The notes below the pieces were generated by a model. The model saw only the letters and a program-made list of their open reading frames with translations, did not search any database and was not told the origin of the DNA. A stretch of 64,000 nucleotides of DNA from Phyllobacterium endophyticum (GTDB lineage Bacteria; Pseudomonadota; Alphaproteobacteria; Rhizobiales; Rhizobiaceae): NCBI RefSeq assembly GCF_003010935.1, contig NZ_PGGN01000002.1:682001-746000 (forward strand), written 5' to 3'. Shown piece by piece: positions 40,768 through 47,653 of the stretch (its first letter is position 1; every line of letters begins with the position of its first letter). A program made the translations under genes and the position numbers.

Positions 40768-43440
40768 TCACCATTTTACGCTCAAGCCGATATTGCCTTC
40801 GAATATTTTCTGGTTGGCGCCGTCGACATCGAATGTGTAGTCCGCAACCGCATAGGCGCTGAGCTTGTCCGTAAAATCATGCACGACGCCTGCCCCGAGT
40901 TCCAGCGAGGTGGACTCGCCCTCGGTCGTGATGGCGTCGGGGCCGAAGAGCACTGAATCCGTCGTGCTGAACCCATGCCAAAGATTGGCTTTGACATAGG
41001 GCTGGAACAGGCCGGCAGAGGTCTGATATTTGCCCTGTACCCTCACGCCCAGCCTGCCCGTAAAGCCGTCATCATTGTCGAACGCCACGTCAGAAAATGC
41101 GTCCGATTGGTCGTCCAGCGATATGTTCTGCCAGATCAGTTGCGCCTGAGGTTCGATGCTCCAGCTTTCGGAAAGCGCAATCGGATACCCGCCCTCCAGC
41201 GATGCGGTGATCCCTGTGCCGTCCACATCGATACCGACGCCGCGATCGGAGGTCGCATCGCCGCCAAACCACGACCCCATGAGCACAGCATCAACGTACC
41301 AGCCACCCGGGCCGACATGCGTCCAGTAACCGCCGAAGCTGGTCGTATCCAGATTCAAGGTGCCGACATCCAGACCGTTCCACCCGAGCGCCTGCCCCTT
41401 TATGTCGGCGTCGAGATTGGAATAGCCGAAGAACAGACCGGCTATGTCGCGGTGGCCATTGTCGTGTTCCCAGCCCAGCACGTCGAGACCGGCCTGTATC
41501 CCGTAGAGATTGCCGTCGATGGAAGGATCCACCGTTCCGTCCCAGCTTTGCTCCGTCGACTGGCCGAAGGCCCTGCCCCATGCTGCCGAGAAATTCTCAC
41601 CCGGGTTGACGATACCCTGTATGCCGCGCCTCTCGTGAAACGTGCCGAGCGTCGCCAGCGCGGTTTGACGCGCCGCCGGCCCCACAACCGAATAGGTGGG
41701 AACCTCGATGCGATACAGTGCCACATTATCCCCCTCGACAGGTGTCGCTCCCCGGTTTGGCGGTGCCGAATAGCCCGGGAGCGGTGGCGCAACAAGGCTG
41801 CCAAATTCAGGATTGTCCGGCGCATCGGCTGCTGCGGCTTGGGGTGGCGCAGGAGGGCCAACTGGTGCGGGAGCGCCTGCCAATACTGGCGGCTCGACGA
41901 TGCCCGACCCCTCCGGCGGGGTTTCAGGCGGCGGCGTCCCTCCGGGAGGAGGCGCAGGAGGTTCCGCCTCCGGCGCTTCGGGCTGCACGACTGGATTCGA
42001 ATCGGCCTGTTCGGCCGCTGCGGTTGCTCCCGATGATGTGTTGATCGTCGAGCGCAGATACCAGTTCTGCGCTGTTCCCGCCGTAACGCCGCCCTTGAAG
42101 AGAAAGTACTCGTAAGCGCCCGCTGCGACAGGGTCGTTGAGCGAAAAGGTGCCCGACCCGGTATTGGCGCCATTGATCCCCTCAACCACAAGAATACCGT
42201 TCTGCGTTGTAAGGTCGCCCGTGCCGCCCTGATTAATAATGCTGACACCCGTAGTGCCGCTGGCCGTACCGCCGGAAATGACAAGCTTGTCGGAGGCGGA
42301 CGCGTCGTCACCGAGCACCGTATCGAGGAAGAGCAGCCCGTTATTGCCGCTATAATTGCCGGCGATGGTGAAACTGTCGGCTTCACTGTCATTGCCGTTG
42401 GATAGATCGATACGGCCGGAATTGACGACATTCACCAATTGTCCAGCTGTAAACGCGTGAACGCCGGTATCTGTGCTGCCGGCAAAAACCGTGCTCGTTG
42501 CATCGATGCTGAACGTTCCCGTGCCGGTCCCGGCATCGCCGAGCGCGAGATTACCTTCGAATCTCAGTTCCGTGTCGTTTGTTGCTGCAACGGATTCCCA
42601 ATTGTCGAACCGTGTTACACTGTCGATGGACACGTTGCTGAAAGTCAGGCGATCTGTCCCGGTTCCACCGGAAAGCAGCGTCATCGCGCCCATATTGCCG
42701 TTGGTGAGGTTTGTCAGCGTCGCGGTGTCATTACCACCCTCGAGCTGAATGGCGTTGTAGATGATGCCGCCACTCCAGGCGAAGGTATCATTACCCTCAC
42801 CCGTCTTGACACCATTGCCGATGCTGCCGCCGCTGACTGTGACACTGTCCACGCCGCTGCTGGTGCTGATGTTGCCGCCGATAGTCCCACCCGAGATTAT
42901 AATCGTATCGCGGCCAAGGCCGGTTACGACATTCCGGTCAACCGTCCCGCCGGACATGTTGTAGTAGTTATCATCGAGTTTCATGTTGACGCGGCCGATA
43001 CGGCCTCCCGTCATTACAGCGTTGTCACCATCCTCGAAGAAATCGATTATGTGACCGCTCGACATGGTGAATGTATCGAGTCCGTCGCCCTGGCTTAGCG
43101 AACCGATGGTCCCGCCCGTCATCCTGTAATCGTCTATTCCGCCGCCTTGCTGGACTGTCCCGCCAATTGTGCCGGATTGCACGACGACGCTGTCCGTTCC
43201 CGCGCCAAACGTGACATTGCCGGTGATCTGCCCGGTCCCGCCGGCAGGTAGCGACAGCGAGTTGTTTCCGCTCGCGTCGGTCAAGGATGCGGCTGTTCCG
43301 CTGTCGCAGACATATGAATCGTCACCGGCAGTCGGTGCGAAACTGCAAGCTGCGGATGCGAATTGGGCGGTGGTGAGAAGGGAAATCAAAGAAACAGAAG
43401 AAAGGCACACGATGCGTGCAAAGCCAATGGTCGACTTCAT
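40768..43440 (-). CDS. Autotransporter (type Va secretion) with beta-helical passenger
   Basis: 890 residues. Signal peptide MKSTIGFARIVCLSSVSLISLLTTAQFASA. The passenger (about 35-490) is a right-handed beta-helix of repeats with GGTIGG/SGGSIG and GxGxDT elements, suggesting adhesion. A proline-rich stretch (about 505-575) leads to a 12-strand barrel domain (about 610-890) that ends in VKW, a typical outer-membrane-protein C-terminus. The start at 43440 has AGGGGGT 5 bases upstream. No paired protease domain is visible. Confidence 0.92.
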   Translation of the reverse strand: MKSTIGFARIVCLSSVSLISLLTTAQFASAACSFAPTAGDDSYVCDSGTAASLTDASGNNSLSLPAGGTGQITGNVTFGAGTDSVVVQSGTIGGTVQQGGGIDDYRMTGGTIGSLSQGDGLDTFTMSSGHIIDFFEDGDNAVMTGGRIGRVNMKLDDNYYNMSGGTVDRNVVTGLGRDTIIISGGTIGGNISTSSGVDSVTVSGGSIGNGVKTGEGNDTFAWSGGIIYNAIQLEGGNDTATLTNLTNGNMGAMTLLSGGTGTDRLTFSNVSIDSVTRFDNWESVAATNDTELRFEGNLALGDAGTGTGTFSIDATSTVFAGSTDTGVHAFTAGQLVNVVNSGRIDLSNGNDSEADSFTIAGNYSGNNGLLFLDTVLGDDASASDKLVISGGTASGTTGVSIINQGGTGDLTTQNGILVVEGINGANTGSGTFSLNDPVAAGAYEYFLFKGGVTAGTAQNWYLRSTINTSSGATAAAEQADSNPVVQPEAPEAEPPAPPPGGTPPPETPPEGSGIVEPPVLAGAPAPVGPPAPPQAAAADAPDNPEFGSLVAPPLPGYSAPPNRGATPVEGDNVALYRIEVPTYSVVGPAARQTALATLGTFHERRGIQGIVNPGENFSAAWGRAFGQSTEQSWDGTVDPSIDGNLYGIQAGLDVLGWEHDNGHRDIAGLFFGYSNLDADIKGQALGWNGLDVGTLNLDTTSFGGYWTHVGPGGWYVDAVLMGSWFGGDATSDRGVGIDVDGTGITASLEGGYPIALSESWSIEPQAQLIWQNISLDDQSDAFSDVAFDNDDGFTGRLGVRVQGKYQTSAGLFQPYVKANLWHGFSTTDSVLFGPDAITTEGESTSLELGAGVVHDFTDKLSAYAVADYTFDVDGANQKIFEGNIGLSVKW

Positions 43441-43805
43441 GCAGTACCCCCTACGGCATAAACGGGTGAGGAATTGCCTTGGAAATCTTCGCAATTCCGC
43501 GATCAGGCTAGAGATATTGGCGAAAGGGAGGCTAAATTGTGTTTCTGACTTACGCAACCGAAGGTTTAACTTATACATCATCAAATTTACTGGTGTGGTA
43601 AATCTGTCGCAGTAACATACGTCGGCTTATTTTAATCTTATCGCTCGTCAAGGAAACACGCGTGGTAAGTCGCGGCAGATGCCCCCGGCGGTAGAGGCGT
43701 TAGTCAGTCTTTGGGTGCTTTTTGTCGTTCATTCTTCCTGAACAGCATTTGACTGGTCGTGGAATTCCGTTGTAATCGAAAATCACGACTGCCGGAGAGT
43801 GCAAG
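43441..43805. other. Intergenic region with two inverted repeats (autotransporter leader)
   Basis: 365 bases without a gene. GGAATTGC (43470) and GCAATTCC (43491) pair across a 13-base spacer in the autotransporter leader. ATTTAC (43585) and GTAAAT (43598) form a second dyad that could be a regulator site. The autotransporter promoter should be here, but no canonical boxes stand out. Nothing else seen. Confidence 0.4.
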
Positions 43806-44051
43806 ATGGACCGTTATGAGACATTCGCTACCTGGATATTTATAGTCTTTGGCGCGCTTATCATTGCTGGCCTGATGGCGTTTGCGATCACTACCGTCGA
43901 CAAGCCAGCTTTTCTTTTCTCGTTTGCGTCCGCATGTGCTGCATTTTTTCTTGGCTTTGCAGTTATCTTCGATCAGCCGCGCCTATATGGCCTTATCCTG
44001 TTCGCATCGGTGGCATTGATCGCAGCCTCTATCACAGCGATCGTTACCTGA
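43806..44051 (+). CDS. Small membrane protein (81 aa), paralogue of 47264-47509
   Basis: 81 residues with three predicted helices (about 8-28, 32-52, 58-78). It aligns end to end with the protein at 47264: both have VFGALIIxGLMA near 15 and FDxPRxYGLxLx near 55. Function unknown. GGAGAGTGCAAG gives the ribosome site. Both lie in a cluster of small stress-type genes. Confidence 0.75.
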   Translation: MDRYETFATWIFIVFGALIIAGLMAFAITTVDKPAFLFSFASACAAFFLGFAVIFDQPRLYGLILFASVALIAASITAIVT

Positions 44052-44155
44052 GAGCCTGGGGCTGCGATCCCCGAACAAACCTCGCCGGGTGACATGCTTC
44101 GGGTTCCACCAGTTTCGGGAATATCATTCCATATGATGATGGAGCGACGCAAAAC

Positions 44156-44178
44156 ATTACCCGCTGGACGCGGGTAAT
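44156..44178 (+). repeat. Perfect inverted repeat ATTACCCGC-N5-GCGGGTAAT
   Basis: 9-bp perfect stem with a 5-base loop (TGGAC) in the gap between two small genes. No strong T-run follows, so it may be a weak terminator for the upstream gene or a regulator site. Confidence 0.5.
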
Positions 44179-44251
44179 TGTAATCTCTATCGTTTTAATC
44201 GTGTATGGAATATCAGAAGATCAAGCCACTGGAAACGAGAGACAGAACCTG

Positions 44252-44395
44252 ATGGCTTCAACCGACTGCACGAACGACCGCAGCCCTGCCCGGAGTCTGA
44301 ACCGCGCCGTCAAAGGCCGTGTCCTAGGAGCCGCGCTGTTTGTCACTGCCTTCGCGTTTCACGTCGCACTTCTCTTCGACCTCCTGCCATCCTGA
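44252..44395 (+). CDS. Very small membrane protein (47 aa)
   Basis: 47 residues starting MASTDCTNDRSPARSLNRA, with one membrane helix at about 24-44 (LGAALFVTAFAFHVALLFDLL). The open frame begins at 44201, but the ATG at 44252 gives the compact form. No family recognised; a coding call rests on the hydrophobic C-terminus and its neighbourhood of other small genes. Confidence 0.45.
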   Translation: MASTDCTNDRSPARSLNRAVKGRVLGAALFVTAFAFHVALLFDLLPS

Positions 44396-44467
44396 TGCCG
44401 TCTCGGATTTAGAATGTAACGTCGAACGGGCTCCCGCCGCCTCGGCAGAAAATTTGCCTTCTCATCC

Positions 44468-44492
44468 GGAACCATTTGGCGCCAGAAACATT
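44468..44492 (+). promoter_or_regulatory. EcfG-type promoter (GGAAC-N16-CATT) ahead of a candidate sRNA
   Basis: GGAAC at 44468 and CATT at 44489 with a 16-base spacer, the same variant found ahead of the sigma gene. A start of transcription near 44499 would fall just before the first C-rich hairpin of the candidate sRNA. Confidence 0.5.
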
Positions 44493-44499
44493 GTAGTGT

Positions 44500-44581
44500 C
44501 ACTGGTTCCCCCAAACCAGTTCTGGCTAACCCACAAGCCAACAATGACCCAATCCTCATGCCCCTTGAGGATTGGGTTTTC
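44500..44581 (+). ncRNA. Candidate stress-induced sRNA with two C-rich hairpin loops
   Basis: About 80 bases from a predicted EcfG start to a Rho-independent terminator. The first hairpin is ACTGGTT/AACCAGT with loop CCCCCA. The second (44548-44576) is the terminator stem CCCAATCCTCA/TGAGGATTGGG with loop TGCCCCT, then TTTT. No open frame with a ribosome site lies inside. C-rich loops that pair with ribosome sites are the hallmark of alphaproteobacterial regulatory RNAs, and GsrN of Caulobacter is such an RNA under the general stress sigma factor. Relationship to GsrN is inference. Confidence 0.5.
44548..44581 (+). terminator. Rho-independent terminator
   Basis: 11-bp perfect stem CCCAATCCTCA/TGAGGATTGGG, 7-base loop, then TTTT. 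It ends the candidate sRNA. Confidence 0.78.
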
Positions 44582-44617
44582 CGTATTGGCGACTAGCAAT
44601 TGTGAGTGGAGAGAACG

Positions 44618-44776
44618 ATGTCGATTGAAGATGCCAAACACGCGATCGAAGCAGCCATTCATAGCGGAGATTTCAAGAGCATGGGCGTTGCTGTCTTCAA
44701 GGCGATCAATGCCTTGGAAGCACGTATCAAACGACTTGAAGAAGATAACGAGCGCGCGAAACCAAAGTTGAAGTAG
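44618..44776 (+). CDS. Small coiled-coil protein (52 aa)
   Basis: 52 residues: MSIEDAKHAIEAAIHSG, then a heptad-like helix (ALEARIKRLEEDNERAKPKLK). Soluble and strongly charged, with GGAGAGAACG before the ATG. No family recognised. It lies 37 bases after the terminator at 44581, so read-through from the stress promoter at 44468 or a weak own promoter is possible. Confidence 0.6.
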   Translation: MSIEDAKHAIEAAIHSGDFKSMGVAVFKAINALEARIKRLEEDNERAKPKLK

Positions 44777-44932
44777 ACTTTCGCTCGACGAACCTTGAAT
44801 TCGAGGCTGGTTGTGGTAGCATTCCGCCAGGTTGAGTGTAGCGGTTTCTTGAGCCTGAGCCGCACTGAAACGATGCGCGATATTCTTATCCAGAGTCCAG
44901 TTTGCTAGAGCCAAATCAAGCCTCAACTCGCG

Positions 44933-44960
44933 AAACCCCTACCGGTCCGGCAGGGGTTTT
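44933..44960. terminator. Terminator between convergent genes
   Basis: AAACCCCT pairs with AGGGGTTT around a CCGG-containing loop region, with a T-run on the plus strand (GGGGTTTTG) and an A-run on the other. It serves the gene at 44618 and the minus-strand gene ending at 44988. Confidence 0.68.
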
Positions 44961-44987
44961 GCTTGTGTAGTCAACCTTGGCCGGCCA

Positions 44988-45437
44988 TCAGCTTTCCTCG
45001 ACAATCGCCTGGATGTCGCTCATCGAATGGTTGGTTAGAGTCTTCGGTATCTCGCTGACGATTTTATCCAGTACTTCCTTGTGAAGTTCCTGGCGCAGTT
45101 CGCCCAGAATTGTCGGCGGCGCGACTAAGACAAGCCGCTCGAACTTGCGTTTGTGCGCATGAACATAGAGCTCGTCCGCAATTTCTTTTGCAAAACGGCG
45201 TTTTGAGATCTCGTGCCAGTCCGTGTCGTCCATGGCGCTTCTATGCGCCCCTACCCCATCGGAAAAGCGCCCGGGCTTGTCGCTCCCTTGCTCACGCGTT
45301 GCCGGGTTCTGCTGATGCATTTGGTGAATGGTACTGAGTTGCGCATGCGTCGCGCTGTTTTCGTTGCGTAGAAACAAAGCCTTTTCTCCATCGGCAACAA
45401 CGACCCAGGTATGGCGATTGAGTACAGTATTAGGCAT
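44988..45437 (-). CDS. Host-attachment family protein (attachment to host cells)
   Basis: 149 residues of the family annotated as required for attachment to host cells in Agrobacterium-type bacteria. Core features: HTWVVVADGEKALFLRNE near 8-25, the FAKEIADELYVHAHKRKFERLVLVAPPTILGELRQELH stretch (about 85-125) resembling a baeRF/eRF1-like fold, and a conserved C-terminus. ATG at 45437 with GGGGAG upstream is chosen; the open frame to 45563 runs into the promoter. A perfect EcfG-type promoter lies about 115 bases upstream. Confidence 0.82.
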   Translation of the reverse strand: MPNTVLNRHTWVVVADGEKALFLRNENSATHAQLSTIHQMHQQNPATREQGSDKPGRFSDGVGAHRSAMDDTDWHEISKRRFAKEIADELYVHAHKRKFERLVLVAPPTILGELRQELHKEVLDKIVSEIPKTLTNHSMSDIQAIVEES

Positions 45438-45552
45438 TGCCAGCTCCCCTGCCAGAGCAAGTATGATGGGCTTTTTCCATGGGAATTCCTTCCGTTTTTT
45501 ACCTTGGGGGCGATCACCGGGACGAGGGTCATCGCTACGGATACGGTAAAAA

Positions 45553-45577
45553 AACGTCGTCAATACAGAGAGGTTCC
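45553..45577 (-). promoter_or_regulatory. EcfG-type promoter (GGAAC-N16-CGTT), perfect match
   Basis: On the minus strand GGAAC (45577-45573) and CGTT (45556-45553) are 16 bases apart. The next gene in this direction is the host-attachment protein at 45437, giving a leader of about 110 bases. Confidence 0.68.
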
Positions 45578-45582
45578 GAGAT

Positions 45583-45771
45583 TTATGACCGGCGCTGCTT
45601 TCGGGCGTAGTAGAGGAGTGCCGCCCCGACGGCCATAGTCAACATGCCAATGGCGATCCATTGCGTCTGGCCGACCATGAAGCTCCCGCCGATGAGGCTC
45701 AGCCCCTGGAGCACCCATACTGCGCCCATGATGACAAGAAGCACAGCGACGATAGACAGAATGAGTTTCAT
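45583..45771 (-). CDS. Small two-helix membrane protein (62 aa)
   Basis: 62 residues with two membrane helices (MKLILSIVAVLLVIMGAVWVLQG and WIAIGMLTMAVGAALLYYA) and a basic tail KQRRS. This type is common in rhizobia, function unknown. The frame is open upstream to 45912; ATG at 45771 after GGGACAGTTCAAC gives the usual compact form, and MNKQTG at 45798 is a possible earlier start. Confidence 0.7.
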   Translation of the reverse strand: MKLILSIVAVLLVIMGAVWVLQGLSLIGGSFMVGQTQWIAIGMLTMAVGAALLYYARKQRRS

Positions 45772-45930
45772 GTTGAACTGTCCCGTTTGTTTGTTCATCA
45801 AAAGCATTCTTGCACCTTCTTGACGCGGATGGAAACAAACCAGGAAGTACGTGGTTTCGTTCATGATTATGTGGATTTGTCCCATGGGGGCTGATAGACC
45901 TCGCTGACCCAAGAGGGAGATTGCCTATTC

Positions 45931-46296
45931 ATGACCGCTTTGACGATTATTGTTGAGTTCGAGACCCACGAAGGGCGCGAGGAAGAGTTTACCGCGCTTA
46001 TCCGGGAGCACGCGCGCAAAACTTTGGAAGAAGAGCCAGGGTGCCTCCGATTTGAGGTTATCAAGCCCATCGAGCGCGATGGCACGCCCATTCCCAACAA
46101 GGTGATGGTCAACGAACTTTATGCGAACGAAGCTGCTGTTACCGCTCATGAGAACAATCCGCGCCTGACGAGGGTGCGCGCTGCCAATGCACCACTGCTC
46201 AAATCCAGCCGGCTGATCCTCGCCCGATCGTTGTCGGCGAAAACCACCGATCAAGGCTTGACGCCGCAGCAGTTAAACGCCAGCAATGATGATTAA
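45931..46296 (+). CDS. Antibiotic biosynthesis monooxygenase (ABM) domain protein
   Basis: 121 residues with a dimeric alpha/beta-barrel ABM domain (about 1-95): ALTIIVEFETHEGREEEFTALIREHARKTLEEEPGCLRFEVI, then ANEAAVTAHENNPRLTRV. Members are YgiN-like quinol monooxygenases or heme-degrading proteins; this one lacks features of the heme-degrading IsdG set. AGAGGGAGA precedes the ATG. Confidence 0.86.
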   Translation: MTALTIIVEFETHEGREEEFTALIREHARKTLEEEPGCLRFEVIKPIERDGTPIPNKVMVNELYANEAAVTAHENNPRLTRVRAANAPLLKSSRLILARSLSAKTTDQGLTPQQLNASNDD

Positions 46297-46339
46297 GGCG
46301 AGATCCGACCGGTGGCGATTAACTGAAAGGCCAGCAGCG

Positions 46340-46570
46340 ATGAAGATATGGGCCGTGGCTTTTCTGCTGCCTTGCATACTCGGCACGTCGGGCTGCGGTT
46401 CAATGCGCTGGATGAGTGAAAAAACGGCTCATACGTCCAGTTGTGCTGGCTGGAACAAGATCCGGATCCGGCCGGAAACTGCTCTATACCTTGCGAAGAA
46501 CGACTTCTCCGCTGGTATCGACATCGACTCCCACAATCTCAATGGCCAGAATAATGGCTGCTGGAAGTAG
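46340..46570 (+). CDS. Small predicted lipoprotein (76 aa)
   Basis: 76 residues: MKIWAVAFLLPCILGTSGC gives a lipoprotein signal with the cysteine at 19. The mature part has SEKTAHTSSCAGWNKIRIRPETALYLAKNDFSAG and ends NNGCWK. The C-x-GW...NxxGCW pattern resembles small proteins near lysis genes of rhizobial prophages, but no phage genes are here. The open frame begins at 46286 and overlaps the ABM stop; ATG at 46340 is the better start. Confidence 0.6.
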   Translation: MKIWAVAFLLPCILGTSGCGSMRWMSEKTAHTSSCAGWNKIRIRPETALYLAKNDFSAGIDIDSHNLNGQNNGCWK

Positions 46571-46620
46571 ATTGAGTGGCCTTGCACTCAACCGCCACCG
46601 GCCCGGACAGGCCGTGAATC

Positions 46621-46645
46621 GGAACCAAACCGCGTAGTTGACGTT
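46621..46645 (+). promoter_or_regulatory. EcfG-type promoter (GGAAC-N16-CGTT), perfect match
   Basis: GGAAC at 46621 and CGTT at 46642 with 16 bases between, 34 bases before the DUF883 gene start. One of the best EcfG-type elements in the window. Confidence 0.75.
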
Positions 46646-46679
46646 CCCTCTTTCTCTACATGTGGAAAGGATTAGTGGG

Positions 46680-46985
46680 ATGGCAACGACAACCAAGGTT
46701 CAAGATATGGCGGAAACCGATCTGGAAAATCAGATCGCCGAACTTCGCGAACAGCTGACGACGATCAGCAGATCGCTGTCGGAGCAGGGTTACGAACTTT
46801 TCGAGAATGGCGGATCTGCATTCGACTCCATGAGGCGGAGCACCCGGAGAGCTGCACGCTTCGTTGGCGAAGAAGCTCAACTGGTCACCGAGAAAGCTCG
46901 TGAAAATCCAATGACCGCAGTTGCGATCGTTTCTGCTGTGGCTGGTCTCGGCCTTTTGGCTGGATTGAGTGCCTATCGGCGCTGA
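46680..46985 (+). CDS. DUF883/ElaB-YqjD-like membrane-anchored protein
   Basis: 101 residues: an amphipathic N-terminal coiled coil (about 10-45, ETDLENQIAELREQLTTISRSLSEQG), a middle helix RRSTRRAARFVGEEAQLVTEKARENP, and a C-terminal membrane helix (about 78-97, TAVAIVSAVAGLGLLAGLSAY). This matches the DUF883 family; E. coli ElaB, YgaM and YqjD are stationary-phase proteins that bind ribosomes at the membrane. The perfect EcfG promoter directly upstream agrees with a stress role. The ATG at 46680 follows GGAAAGGATTAGTGGG. Confidence 0.85.
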   Translation: MATTTKVQDMAETDLENQIAELREQLTTISRSLSEQGYELFENGGSAFDSMRRSTRRAARFVGEEAQLVTEKARENPMTAVAIVSAVAGLGLLAGLSAYRR

Positions 46986-47083
46986 CACTTGAAAACAGCT
47001 TGAGCACTGTCTATATCAGTCGCATAAATTCCTCTCCGCCTTTGACCACGGATGTACTGGCAGTGGCGTCGAGGGGAGTTGAG

Positions 47084-47110
47084 AAGGTCGGGAACTCCCC
47101 GGCCTTTTTT
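47084..47110 (+). terminator. Terminator with an alternative overlapping hairpin
   Basis: AAGGTCGGG pairs with CCCCGGCCTT around AACT, followed by TTTT. Upstream GGGGAGTT (47073-47080) can pair with AACTCCCC (47093-47100) and would break this stem. The gap 46986-47263 holds no gene I can support. Confidence 0.6.
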
Positions 47111-47263
47111 GTTGCCTATTGCACACATGACCGGGTCCAAGTGGCTCGGTGCCGCGTCTCAGGTTGCTTTCCCCGCCGCGAACAGTCTATGTAAGTCCTG
47201 CCAGCCTGATCGTTGATCGGGCCGCGGACTTTCGCATGTGGGTTCTGAGAGTGAGCTGTCTGA

Positions 47264-47509
47264 ATGGACAATTTTGAAAAGTACGCCCTGGCTTTGATGG
47301 TCGTATTTGGCGCCCTTATCATTGGCGGTCTGATGGCCGTCAATATTGCATGGGCGCACAAGGCGGGTTTCCTCTATGCACTTGGCGCTGCGGTGGTCGT
47401 ATGGTCCGCCGGCTTTGCCGTGCTCTTTGACAAACCGAGGGTATATGGCCTGCTTCTCCTATGCGCGATCGCGTTGATAACAGCCTCTGTGGTTGTTATC
47501 GTTAGATAA
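47264..47509 (+). CDS. Small membrane protein (81 aa), paralogue of 43806-44051
   Basis: 81 residues with three predicted helices (about 8-28, 33-52, 58-78) and the same VFGALIIGGLMA and FDKPRVYGLLLL motifs as the paralogue 3.2 kb upstream. Function unknown. GAGAGTGAGCTGTCTGA precedes the ATG. The two copies bracket the small-gene cluster, so they probably arose by local duplication. Confidence 0.75.
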   Translation: MDNFEKYALALMVVFGALIIGGLMAVNIAWAHKAGFLYALGAAVVVWSAGFAVLFDKPRVYGLLLLCAIALITASVVVIVR

Positions 47510-47581
47510 TTTTTCGTTGTTGATAGGTTCATGCGCAGCTGCGGAAATATGAAACCAGCTTTCATATTATCATTTACTTTA

Positions 47582-47598
47582 TCAAGAATAATTCTAAA
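47582..47598 (+). promoter_or_regulatory. Irr/ICE-type box ahead of rirA
   Basis: TCAAGAA-TAA-TTCTAAA, 55 bases before the rirA ATG, matches the rhizobial iron control element TTTAGAA-N3-TTCTAAA with two mismatches in the left arm. Irr is known to control rirA through such boxes in several Rhizobiales. Confidence 0.6.
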
Positions 47599-47653
47599 CT
47601 GCGGCCAGATTTGAATGCAGAACCTGTTTTCAGGTTGAGAAGAGATATTTCCC

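Noticed and set aside
40975-42036. 353-codon plus-strand frame opposite the autotransporter barrel
   Set aside because: Antisense shadow; the minus-strand barrel and linker are clear.
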